Positions 51,837-62,791 of a stretch of DNA of 64,000 bases are shown here, one piece after another. The notes below the pieces were generated by a model. The model was given only the letters and a program-made list of their open reading frames with translations. It was not told the origin of the DNA and ran no database searches. The DNA is from Thereva unica (lineage: Eukaryota; Arthropoda; Insecta; Diptera; Therevidae). Made by a program: the position numbers and the translations under genes. Numbering within the stretch: position 1 is the first letter of the stretch; each line of letters starts with the position of its first letter. The stretch covers positions 106,690,266 to 106,754,265 of the forward strand of contig OX465281.1 in the NCBI GenBank assembly GCA_949987705.1. Reading direction: 5' to 3'.

Positions 51837-54800
51837 TTATTGCTTTGTTTCCTCAATTGGTAATCGACAAATTTTATTGACAGGTCGTTTAAATGTATTA
51901 TCTTTAGTGCGTAGTTGTACTACACGTATTAGGCCATCGTTACCTGGAAAGACCTTTTCGATAATTGCAAGAGGCCAATGTGTTGGAGCCATAGTTTCTT
52001 GTTTAACGAGAATAATATCACCAATCTGGATATTCACTTGTTCCAGTTGCCATTTTGGTCTATGCTGCAGTCCATCTGTCCCAAAATCCCTTAATGCGCT
52101 TTGGAGACGTTGCCATCGCCCAGAAAGTGGTATTGTTTCGTTGTGCACTGGTTCGGGTACGGCATTAAGCGCTTGTCCAATTAAAAAATGGCCAGGTGTT
52201 AGTACAAATGGATCGTCAGGATCATTTCTCACGTAACAAAGTGGCCTGGAATTTAAACATGCTTCCACCTGTGTCAAGATGGTGGTATATTCTTCAAAAG
52301 TATAAGTCGCCTTTCCCAATGTTCTACGTAGATGGTGTTTGACAGATTTGACTCCGGCTTCCCAAAGGCCTCCAAAGTGTGGGGCGGCTGGCGGATTGAA
52401 GTGCCAAGTGACTTGCCCGGATGCAAGATATCGCGCAGTTTCTGGGCTGGCCTGGTTTATTGCTTGCCTTATCTCTCTGTCAAGTATGGTCTTAGCTCCC
52501 ATAAAGTTGCTGCCGCAATCAGAATAAATATTTGTACACGAAATCTGGCCACGAATCTTTTAAAAGCAGCAATAAATGCTAGAGTTGATAAGTCTGACAC
52601 CAGTTCTAAATGTAGCGCTCGTGTAGCTAGGCAGACTATGACACAGATGCATGCCTTATGGAGTTTGGCGTTACGAATTGTAGAAGTTTTAATAGTAATT
52701 GGACCGGCATAATCAATTCCGAAGTTTGTGAAAGGCTTCGTAATGGTGACTCTAGGTGTCGGTAGCTGTCCCATGAGTTGTGTCATGGTTTCTCCACGTT
52801 GCCTTATGCACGTAACGCATTTTCCAATTTGACTAGTAATGGTTCTTCTAGCATTCAAGATCCAGTATTTAAGACGACTAGTGGCTAGCACAAGTGAAGT
52901 ACCTCCATGGAGTGTTCTAGATGTATCTGCCTTATGATTAGCCTTGTTACCAGATGTCTTTGAGGAAGAATGATTGGATGCTTTGCATTGTAAGATATTG
53001 TGGCGTTAGCTAGCCTTCCACTTACTCGCATTAAGTTATTTTTGTCCATAAATGGGGATAATTTATACAGACGACTGTTTGACGATAATAGTTTCTTGGC
53101 TTGTAGATTTGTGTATTCCGTTGGAAATTCTGGTCGTTGCACTAGCCGTAATATTACCCTTTCTGCCTCTATCCATTCAATTGATGATAAGTAATTTAGT
53201 CGTTTAGCCTTGGTATTACGACAATTATGAGTAAAACGTAGTATGAGTGCAATGATGGATATGAGCCGTGTCATATTGGAGTACCGGAGCAAAATGTTAT
53301 CTTCCAATTGCGTTGATTTTTTTGCTTCTAAATTGGTTTTCTCGCTAGTAAATTTTGTTTTGGGCCAATTCCTTGGGTCGTTGATTAACCAACTTGGTCC
53401 ATGCCACCACAATTGCGAGGTTAGTAATATGGACGCTGCTACACCTCTGGAGGCTAAATCTGCTGGGTTGTCACTAGTTGGAATATGCCGCCACTGATCA
53501 TGTCGAATGACTTCCTGTATTTCCACTACTCGATTGGCCACGTATGTCTTCCATTTAGAGGGGTGTTCTTGAATCCATTGAAGAGCTATCGTTGAATCTG
53601 TCCACGCAAATATTGGTAGGTGACCTAATTGCATGCCTTCAATTGTAGTTTTCAACAATCTGGCTAAAATTACCGCACCATTTAGTTCCAGCCTAGGGAT
53701 TGTGGTTGGTTTAACAGGGGCGACCCTAGTTTTTGAATTAAGTAATATTGACGTAATCGGTCCGCTGTTTGACTCTACCCTCAAGTACACAACGGCCGCG
53801 TAGGCTCTGGCAGATGCATCGCAAAACCCGTGTATCTGCATGCTTGCTGTTTTTGAAAAATTAATCCACCTTGGGATTTGCAAAGTGTTGAGGTCCTGTA
53901 ATTCTGCCTTGAAGGTTTTCTATTGGTGTTCAATCTGGGTTGGTACTTCCTGATCCCATGAAAAACCGGTCATCCATAAGGATTGCATTAGTACCTTAGC
54001 GTTGATGATCACTGGTGCCAGCCATCCTAGTGGATCGTATAATGATGCAGTGTCCGACAGAATATTTCTTTTTGTGGTTGTGAGATGTTCTCGCAGTGGA
54101 ATAATATTGAAAGTAAAATAATCGGGTCCAGGATGCCATTTGATGCCTAACGTTTTGACTGACTCGTCCTTAGTGAGTGCCAAAGTAGGTTTAAGCTCCC
54201 TATCTTCCAACGGTATAGTAGTTAGTAACGCTGGCTCATTGCTGGCCCATTTTCTCAACTTAAACCCTCCTGCACGCGTGATGTTGAGTAGCTCGTTTTG
54301 CAGTATCTTAGCCTCTTGAATGTTGTCTGCTCCCGTTAACAAGTCGTCTACGTAAAAATTATTATAAATCGCTTCGGCAGCTGTGGGCCAGGTTTCCTTC
54401 TCGTCCTCAGCTAGCTGCTGTAAAGTGCGGATGGCTGAGAATGGAACTCATGCTGTGCCAAAAGTTACTGTCCTCAACTTATAATCTTGTTGCTCCTTTG
54501 ATTTAGGATGTTGCCACAGAATCCGCTGATATGTTTGGTGATCTGGATGAACTTCGATCATTCTGTACATTTTCTCAATGTCAGCATTCATGGCTATTTT
54601 AAACTTTCTCCAATTAAGCAACGTAGAATAAAGTTTAGGCTGTAAGGTTGGCCCAGTTAACAATTGCTCATTTAAAGATTTCCCATTGCTGGTTTTAGCG
54701 GAAGCATCGAAGACCACACGCAGCTTTGTTGTTGTACTATCCTTAAAGACTGCGTGGTGTGGTATGTAATAATGGGCTTCATTGTCTTTGGGAGGGCTTA

Positions 54801-57150
54801 CCGGAACCATGTGCCCCAGCTCTATATACTCATTCAAACATTTTTTGTACTCTTCCCCTAGTTGGGGGTTCTTGCTAAGTTGCTGTTGTAATGTGATGTA
54901 TCTTTTTAATGCTTGGGTTCTCGAGTTCCCAAGTACTGGAAGCCTATTATCTATATATGGAAGAGTAACTTGATATTTCCCATTGGGGAGTCTTACGTGA
55001 GTAGTCTCGAAGATTTGTTGGCATAATTTGTCATCTTCAGAAAGTAATGTAGCTGTGGGTACTTCTTCTATTTCCCAAAAACGTTTGACCTGGTTTTCTA
55101 GGCTGATGTCTTGTGTAGTAGCGATGCATGTTGTAATTTGGTTGTGAGACATAGATATTGGTCCCATTAGGATCCATCCAAATACCGTATTTATCGCGAC
55201 TGGATCTGTTTCAGCTCCACGTCGTATGCCGTCTCGCAAAATTGTTGTGTAAATTCTTGCCCCTAGCAACATGTCGATTCCTTCGATTTTCCAAAAGGTT
55301 GGGTCTGCCAGTTGGAGATTTTGTATGTGTTTCCACTTAGGTTTTCGACGTATTCTTGTGGGCAACGGGTCGGTAATCGTATCAATCACGAGGAAGTTAT
55401 CTATGATTGGTACTGGGGTTGCAGTCCGTCCCTTCAATGTTAGCTTAGCTTGTTTTTGTGCAATACATGCTTGACTTGTGTTTAAGCCTGTAATTTGTAT
55501 ATTTGTATAACTGGTTTGAGCACCTAGTCGCTTGCATGCGGCTGTAGTAATAAACGATGACTCTGAGCCAGGGTCAACGAGACATCGTAGAATTTCCTCC
55601 TTGCCCTTATTCGCGTGTACAGCTACAACTGCGGTAGCTAATAGGGCTTGATGGTCTTTTATTGCTAAAAAACTTTGTATATTGTTTTTGGAGGTACTGG
55701 TGGAGGATTGTATTCCCTCGTGTGTAGTAGAATGGTTAGGTGCCAAATCTCCTTGTAAATGATCTTCCTTGAGATCTAGTAATTCAGTTTTCTCTTGTTT
55801 TATAAAGGTATGCAACGACGGAGAATGACTTGGTATGATTTCCCCGTGTGAGTAGTCCTCCTTGGTTAATGATCCAGAACTCTTTCGGTTAATGTTAACT
55901 TGCAGTGTCGGAGAATTGTTTGGTATGGTTTCTCCTTGTAAGTATTTTTCCTTGGATAATGTCGATCCAGGGCTCTCTTGCTGGTCGTGATGTAGTGTAG
56001 TATGGTGGTGCTGTTTGCACTTCCAGCATCTATATTTACTTGGGCAGTCCTTAGTGTTGTGATGGCTTGCAAGGCAATTTAAACAATAGCCGTTTGTTTG
56101 TAAAATCCTCCGTCTTGCTTCAGGGGTCATGGCATGATACTTCTTGCAAGTGGCCACGAAATGCTTAGCATGGCATGCTGGGCAACAGTTTGCCTTTCTA
56201 GAATGATGTGCGTGTGACACCCTTTGAGGGGGAGATGGTCTAATGTGCGATGGTGGCTTCGTGGTAATAGTATCCGCAATGGACGCGAGAATTCTCAGTC
56301 TTGTATTAAGAAATGTTCGGAAAGTTGCAAGGCTCGGCAATGTTTGGGATGGTCCTAATTCTTCTTCCCATAACTTCAACGTGGCAAAAGGTAACTTCTG
56401 TACCAAGATGTGAATTAATATGGCGTCCCAGGACGTTGTATCCACCTCTAAGCATTTAAGCTGTTGCAAACATTCAGCAGTGGTGTCTATGAGTACCTTG
56501 AGTGCGTTTGCAGTTTCCGTCGCCAATTTAGGCATATTTAAAAACGTTTTTAGTTGGTGGTTGACTAGAATCCTTTTATTTTCATACCGCTCGCGTAATT
56601 TGGCCCAAGCTGGTTCATAAGCATCGTTTGTAATTGGCACATGTCGTATAAGGGCCTCAGCATCGCCAGTCAAGCATTCCTTAAGGTAGTGAAGCTTCTG
56701 CACAGGTTGCAATTTTCTATTATGATGGACTAGGGACACGAATATATCGTGGAAGGATCGCCACAAATCAAAGTTGCCATTATATTTAGGAAGACTTATC
56801 CTTGGCAATTGGATATCTTGCTGTGACGACGTCGTGACTGTAGTTGGTATGACAGGAGGCGGTAACATGGTACTTGGAGTTTGTCTCTTTAGCCCATCTA
56901 CCAATTCCCCCATAAATTCATAATATTTAAGTTCTACGTCACTGTATTTATCGGACTTGAAATAATCCCCTGTATTTGCATTGGGATCTTGTAATGCTGC
57001 GTCGTTAATCGCTATGTCATTTGTCTGAAATTGGGTCCATATTTTATTTAGTCCCTCAATCCTTGATTCATAAAATCCCTGTGTTCTTTTTGCTATGGCA
57101 GTTTTTTTGCAATTTTCGATAAATTTGGGAGCGTTTGCTGTTGGTTGCAT
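51837..57150 (-). pseudogene. BEL-2 gag-pol with two stops and two frameshifts
   Basis: From the ATG at 57150: a Gag with LPRISLPKYNGNFDLWRSF, zinc clusters (CPACHAKHFVATC, CLNCLASHHNTKDC, CWKCKQHHHTTLHH at about 56020), then the protease site CLVDPGSESSF at about 55580. RT: LRVVFDASAKT, NADIEKMYRMIEVHP, TVTFGTA (stop at 54448-54450), then FYVDDLLTG at about 54350. A second stop lies at 53917-53919. RNase H: FCDASARAYAAVVY and WTDSTIALQW. Frameshifts near 52915 and 52535 split the integrase (NARRTITSQIGKCVTC zinc part, GIDYAGP core, HFGGLWEAGVKSVKHH with the catalytic Glu), which ends at 51837. Not functional. Confidence 0.9.
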
Positions 57151-57258
57151 AATTGCTGTAGCGAAGTCATTTTACCGGTAACGTAAGAAATTATCGCACA
57201 AACGGACGTAAATAACGAAACAAAAAAAACAAAACAAGCTTGAATATGCCGAGTGTAT

Positions 57259-57276
57259 ATCTCGGTGGAACCTCCA
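57259..57276 (-). promoter_or_regulatory. BEL-2 primer-binding site, tRNA-Gln
   Basis: TGGAGGTTCCACCGAGAT on the minus strand, two bases inside the 5' LTR, is complementary over 18 bases to the 3' end of tRNA-Gln with CCA. Confidence 0.8.
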
Positions 57277-57278
57277 AA

Positions 57279-59342
57279 TGATTAATCGCAATACGTGAAT
57301 ATATGATATCAGCTGTACGATTTCATACCAATGTTCAATTGCATACGTGATATAGGACATCAGCTGTACAATTAATGTCAATGGTTGATCGCATACGTGA
57401 CATGGATATTAGCTGTACGATTGATACCCAGGCCCAAATTGATGTACCTTTGAAATACAAATTTGAGGAATTGGGTAGCATAGTAAAATAATAACACTCG
57501 GTTAATACTTCAAACTTGTTTTGTTTTTATTCAGAAAAATTATAAAATTTATTTAAAAAAATAATAATAAAAAGGAGCCGTCGTGTGATGTCCTGGTGTT
57601 AGTTGCGGATTCCCACGTTGAATTTTTTATTGCAGTGTAAATGTTGCAAACGTATATAGAACCACATTTAACCTTCAGGCATATTGTGGCTCTCTACTGT
57701 TTGATTCTTTTTTATGTTTTTTTTTTATTATTAAATTGAAGCAAACGTATATAGAACCAAATTTAACCTTCTGGCATATTTTTGGTTCTCTACTGTTTGT
57801 TGTAATTTTGTTTAAATGAATTCGAATCAAACGCATACAGAACCAAATTTAACCCTTAGGCATATTATGGTTCTCTACTGTTTGTTGTATGTATGTGTAC
57901 TTACCCAAAGTAATTTTTCGCTGAACTAACACCTGAGATCACACTAGCTCAAAGCATACCATGATCTCCGTGGAAAGTTCCTTGTGAAAAGATAAAAGAC
58001 GAGAGAGCGAGCCTATGAAAATGTTCTGTTTATATAGGCTCGACAAAAACGGGACTAGCCGAACTGCACTATCGACATGTGAATATTTTTCAATTATTAA
58101 TAATTTAGATGATATGGGTCCCTTAATAGCATAATTATGCTGTAAAAATTCATGCATGATTTTTCAGATGTAAATTTATATCAAATTGTGAGTAATATTT
58201 ATGTTTTTCGCATTTTAATTTTTCAAAAAAAAAATGGCGACGAACAATTTATTTCCTCCATTTTATAACTATTTCCATCCCTTTCACTTCCTGCTCCTTG
58301 CACTTCTCTTTCCCTCTTATGTACTCTTATGTAAAAACATATTTATTTAAATATCTTTTTATTAGTACATAAATTTGCCATTCTGGCACCACCAATCGAA
58401 CGCGCATAAAATTTTACATCAATTTGATGTATCATAGTGTGTCAGTGTATAAAGTTTGACGTTTCCGCGCTGTCATAAGTTGTTCGCGACGTCGCGGTTT
58501 ATTTCGCGTATTCATACCTGGCTCGCGTAGTTCAGGTACGTGTGTGTATTCAAGGGAAGTTTTAGTGTTTGTGTAATGGTTTCACATGTGAATAATGTGT
58601 TGGTTGGTGGTTTTCTGAGGGCGCTGGATAAAATTTTCATTAAGGTAGGTTATGTTGTTTACGTTTTGCATGTAATAATTATAGCATTAATTGTCCATTT
58701 GTATTTATTTCGAAGCATGATATATGTTAATTAGAATGTACTTTAATATTTTGTTGCATGATATGTAGTCAAATTATATTATTTCATGATTTTTTGCAAC
58801 TTTTAATTTGACATGTTGTTGTTGTTTTCTTGTAAATTCTTATGTTGTTTACTTTGTAGCATATTTGTTGGGGTTTTGAACATAAAACTATTTGTTATGT
58901 ATTTAATTCATTAATTCATGTTTTTTTGTTAATTTCAGATTTGAAGTCCTACTGGAAAACAGGTAAGTATAGTATCGTTGTTTATATTTGTATACATATA
59001 CTTATTCTGTTTTCGTTTTAGGTGTCATTCCTGGAAGCAGGTGAGTATAAGGTATCATAAAATTTATTTTGTACAGCATTAACCATTGTTTATTTTCAGG
59101 TTCTTAGCTGCTTTTTTTTAGTTTTAAGAAAATTTGTAATATTTATTATCAATGTATTTATTATAATTCAATTATGTATAGATTTAAGTATTTATAAGTT
59201 TAAAATTCATTTATGTACAATTGTATAAAATTTTTAATAAATTGTAATTTTTTTATATTTTATGTTTTAAATGTATATTTCTTTCCATTTTTTTATATAT
59301 AGGGTTGTATTTTAGAAATGTTTAATTACTGTGGACTGAACA
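57279..59342 (-). repeat. BEL-2 5' LTR, 2,064 bp
   Basis: The undisturbed LTR. It serves as the empty-site reference for the SINE and helicase insertions in the other LTR. It holds both groups of internal repeats and the plus-strand splice-signal series: donor after 58644, exons 58939-58962 and 59022-59040, last acceptor ending 59099. Confidence 0.95.
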
Positions 59343-60300
59343 GCTTGACGTGTTAATGGTGTTCCGGTTAGGGCCTCGAAGTATTTTGTTTGGGTGTCTG
59401 TCCTCTTTTCGGTTCGTGGTTACCACCTTATTCGCCTTACTGATTTTATCCAATCTGCTGGCCCATTCCTCCATTGACTACGTAGTTCCAAATTTTCTTA
59501 TATTTACCGGCAGGTGTAGCGGAGGCAACTTGTGGGATGGGTTAGACGAGATTGATAAAGCCTGTGTGTGCAGATTAGGAGGGCCGAATGAAAAGTTAGC
59601 CTGATCTAGCTCGTCCGCGAGTGAGATAGGCTCTTCGTCATAGTCACGAATTGTTGGCTTGGTCTTCCTGAGTGGGTCATGTTTTACTTTGTTCTCAGCC
59701 ATAGGGAGTGATTTGATTTTCGTCAACTCCGTTTCAAGATGATACAATTGTGATATCACGTCTTTTTTAAACTGAAGAATTCCACCATCGAGTTCGCAGA
59801 GCTTTTGGATGCAGCCCGAAATTTTTTCTGGTAGATCGGACTTTGTCAAGCTTTCGTTTTTGCTGTTGTTGCTATCTGAACTGAGCTTTATCTTTTTCAG
59901 AGCAGAGTTTATTGAATTGAGTCCGAATTTCAATAGTCTGGACAACTCCTCAATTTATCATTCTTGACAGTATCCTCTTTGGGAGCGGATAAGTTATCCA
60001 AATTTGTTTTTATATTTTCCAGGGTTTTATAGTAGTTGTGGAAATTATTGTCAGTTCTCTCTACCTCAGTGGAAAGCTCATCAATATTTTGCATTAAAAC
60101 ATTAATGTTGTACCGGCACAATGGCGTTATGCTGTAATAACATTTGAGGACGCCATTGTGCTTGGTCATGCCCCATAAGTCAGTAGCCCTGAAGAAGCTG
60201 ACTATGAAGCACTCCCAGACATAAAAAAAATTAAAAAACGAGTGTGCGTAGGACCACACTTTAGAAGTGTTAACTTCTATGGCTAGTCTAAATGTCCAAA
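59343..60300 (-). pseudogene. ORF1-like coiled-coil gene, proximal part
   Basis: On the minus strand 60300-59930 and, after a frameshift, 59945-59343 encode a coiled-coil-rich protein (NINVLMQNIDELSTEV, LYHLETELTKIKSLP, YDEEPISLADELDQANFSF). One TAG at 59475-59477 interrupts it. It is cut by BEL-2 at GCTTG and continues at 47848-47670. Shape and the final VTIPARYEWLFFSS segment are like ORF1 proteins of Jockey/CR1-type LINEs, but this is a guess; it could be an unrelated gene. Confidence 0.4.
60117..60160. repeat. Hairpin, 11-bp perfect stem
   Basis: CACAATGGCGT and ACGCCATTGTG with a 22-nt loop, inside the ORF1-like relic. Confidence 0.7.
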
Positions 60301-60304
60301 TCAA

Positions 60305-61640
60305 TCTTAATACTAGACGATAAGGATTAATATATTTTATTTATGAATATTCTGTTAAAGTTTATTTAATTGTTACTTATATCCACTCACTCCAAAATGT
60401 GTTGCAATGTTTTGGAAATTAAAATATTTGTCTTAAATTTATCACACAAAGATCGGACGATGGATGACTGGGACAATGTAGTTTTTAGTAAAAATAGTAG
60501 CTAATATATAGTAATAAATACATAGTGCATAGTTCATAGGAAATATGTAGTACATAGTACACAGTACATATCGTCGGGTTGATGCAATAGTCACGAAACA
60601 GAAATTTTTGCTATTTTAAACATTGTGCAAATATGTAAAAAAGTCATATTATATTCAGCCAAAGTCACGGATCTAAATTTTTAGGGAATCTACTGGATTC
60701 AAATTGAATTTTTTCAGAACCAGTAAAATAAGTAAAATTAAGCGATTTATATTTATATCATAAACATAAATTCAAATATGTTTATACATTAAAGATCAGA
60801 AACTTAATGGCTGAGATAACTGAGATAATTAACAAAGAAAACGAGCAGCTACGAAGTTTTTCAACGCGCTTTTTGCACGAAATCAAACGCTTGGTCGCCA
60901 AACCCATTCTCCTCTGCATTACTTATAACTCATTACAGAAAACACTAATTAAAGAAGTAATTTCCAAATCGACTTCCCACAGTAAATACTTGCGATTTTC
61001 CCTACTGGGGTACTGCCCCAGATATGTACGTAAAATACAGACGCGCAGTCGAATAGGCGAAACGCCGAAACGTATTCCATGTCGCCGAGAGCGATTAATC
61101 CAAGCAAAATATTTAAGTATTGCAGCCATTTAGCGGGCTAGAGCATGGCAACTTTTAGTCGAGGTCCAGCAACAGACAGCAGCGATGGTCACGCGCATTT
61201 TTGCTTCGCACCCGTTTCTGGGCACTTGTGCCTATGCAGCTGGCTAGAGCATGGAAACTTTTAGTTGAGCTCCACTTACAAACAGCAGCGTATCATTATA
61301 TGTGTGCGAGGCAAAATATCCCGCGCTTGGTGAGAGGGAGGGTGGACAGTCTGTAGAATCTCCCGGAGGAATATCTGGAGCTACAAGGATCCGGTTGAAG
61401 ACAATACCACATTATCCCTCTCCGGGTCCCTACACACAACCAGAGATCCACGCATAAACCGGGTTTCCTTTCGCTTCCTTGGGGTCAGTCTCCCACAATA
61501 CCACATTGCAGTCGACCTACCCCAGTGAAACAACAGGCAACAGTTCGCCGAGAATAATTCCCCAGACTGACCGAAAGAATAAAAAAAACAAACCCGAGGA
61601 GACCATGCCTCAGTGAGGGTCTGGTTTGGCAGATCCTGAT
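60305..61640. other. Intergenic, one direct repeat
   Basis: A block of about 47 bp (CTAGAGCATGG.AACTTTTAGT and following) occurs at 61137 and again at 61243. CATAGTACATAGT-like words repeat at 60515-60570. A 108-codon frame at 60807-61133 has no motif I recognise and is not called a gene. Confidence 0.4.
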
Positions 61641-62747
61641 GAATAATTCACTAAAACTTGGCCCCAGACTGCCAAGAGCAATAAGGAGGTGTACCATCTG
61701 TTCCGTCCGTCACAAGGACAGCCACGAGCCAAAAATATTCCCGTAAAAAAAATCGAAAATACACAAAGTCTAAAAATGGCAAAATCCCGTCGGCAAATTC
61801 ACGAATCGGAAAACCAACAGAGGCATCAATACAATGAGAAACACGTTCCACAAAGAACACGTATCTCTCAACACTAAGAAATGGACTCCTCCTCCCAAAA
61901 ACGCCTTCCGACATCAGACAAGTTGCCATCACTGGGATAAATAGGAATCGGTTATCAAAGGAAAGGACAACAAATACCAGTTGCCAACAAACCTATGTGT
62001 TAGAGAGAGACGACCAGCTGTTCAAGCGATTACATAAACCGAAAATATTCGCCAAACCAAGGTTCCCCACCAATTTTCATTGTCAAAATTGCAAATAAAT
62101 ACCGACAGACGGCCAACATCAGGCCAGATCACTTCAGATCTTCAAGTGCGCTTTGAGCTTGGAGATAATCAGCAAAATCGAGCTTTGAGATTTATGCTAA
62201 GAGTGATTTCAATCATCATTAAAGGGATTGAGCTTGAAATCCTTTTATCGCATCCAGAATTTCAATCATCATTAAAGGGATTGAGCTTGAAATCCTTTGA
62301 TCGCATCCAGAATCCACACTGACGAGAGTGAGTCAGTGCATCAGAGAAAAAAAACCGAGTTGAAGGTTTTTCGTTCTCAGCCAAGACGAGATCCGCTGAC
62401 GAGCTTTGAGTCAGCATCTCCACCACAGCGGTTGTGGTCCAACATAGACAAATCTATTGGCAGCAATCAATCCACGAGACGCCGTGTGCATACACCACTC
62501 GCCGCAGCAGTTCGACGTACAAAACTGAGCGACGCAGCAAGCAGCCAGAGAAAGCGCGGAATCCAAAGGAGACGTGAAGTAATTCCTTACAACACAAATT
62601 AATAATCTTGAATGATAATTAGAAATTAAGCTATTAGTGTTAAACAAATAAAGAATAATCTATTAGTGAAAGGTTTATTTTTTATTGAATCACATCCTTC
62701 CGGCACCTCTTCTTTATATTCGGAATTTATATTGGTAATTCTGAACA
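61641..62747 (+). repeat. Upstream region and 5' LTR end of BEL-3
   Basis: The right end (TATTGAATCACATCCTTCCG then ATTCTGAACA at 62747) matches the 5' LTR end of BEL-1. The left border is not set. A 53-bp tandem duplication (AAAGGGATTGAGCTTGAAAT at 62219 and again at 62272) lies inside. No gene is supported. Confidence 0.45.
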
Positions 62748-62748
62748 T

Positions 62749-62764
62749 TGGTCCTTCGAGCCGG
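62749..62764 (+). promoter_or_regulatory. BEL-3 primer-binding site, tRNA-Tyr
   Basis: TGGTCCTTCGAGCCGG, as in BEL-1, one base after the LTR end. Confidence 0.8.
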
Positions 62765-62791
62765 ATTGTGATTCAAATAAGATAAATCAAA

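Larger units (their letters stand above)
47849..59342 (-). mobile_element. Complete BEL/Pao element with 2.06-kb LTRs (BEL-2)
   Basis: GCTTG lies directly outside both ends (47844-47848, 59343-59347), a 5-bp target duplication. LTRs start TG and end AACA. In element orientation: 5' LTR 59342-57279, tRNA-Gln primer site, gag-pol (57150-51837), a small extra frame (51725-51179), purine tract, 3' LTR. The 3' LTR contains SINE-D and a Pif1-helicase fragment. pol has two stops and two frameshifts. The LTRs differ by a low number of bases, so the insertion is fairly recent. Confidence 0.95.

Noticed and set aside
60807..61133. 108-codon frame as a gene
   Set aside because: No recognisable domain, no splice or promoter context, and direct repeats start right at its end.
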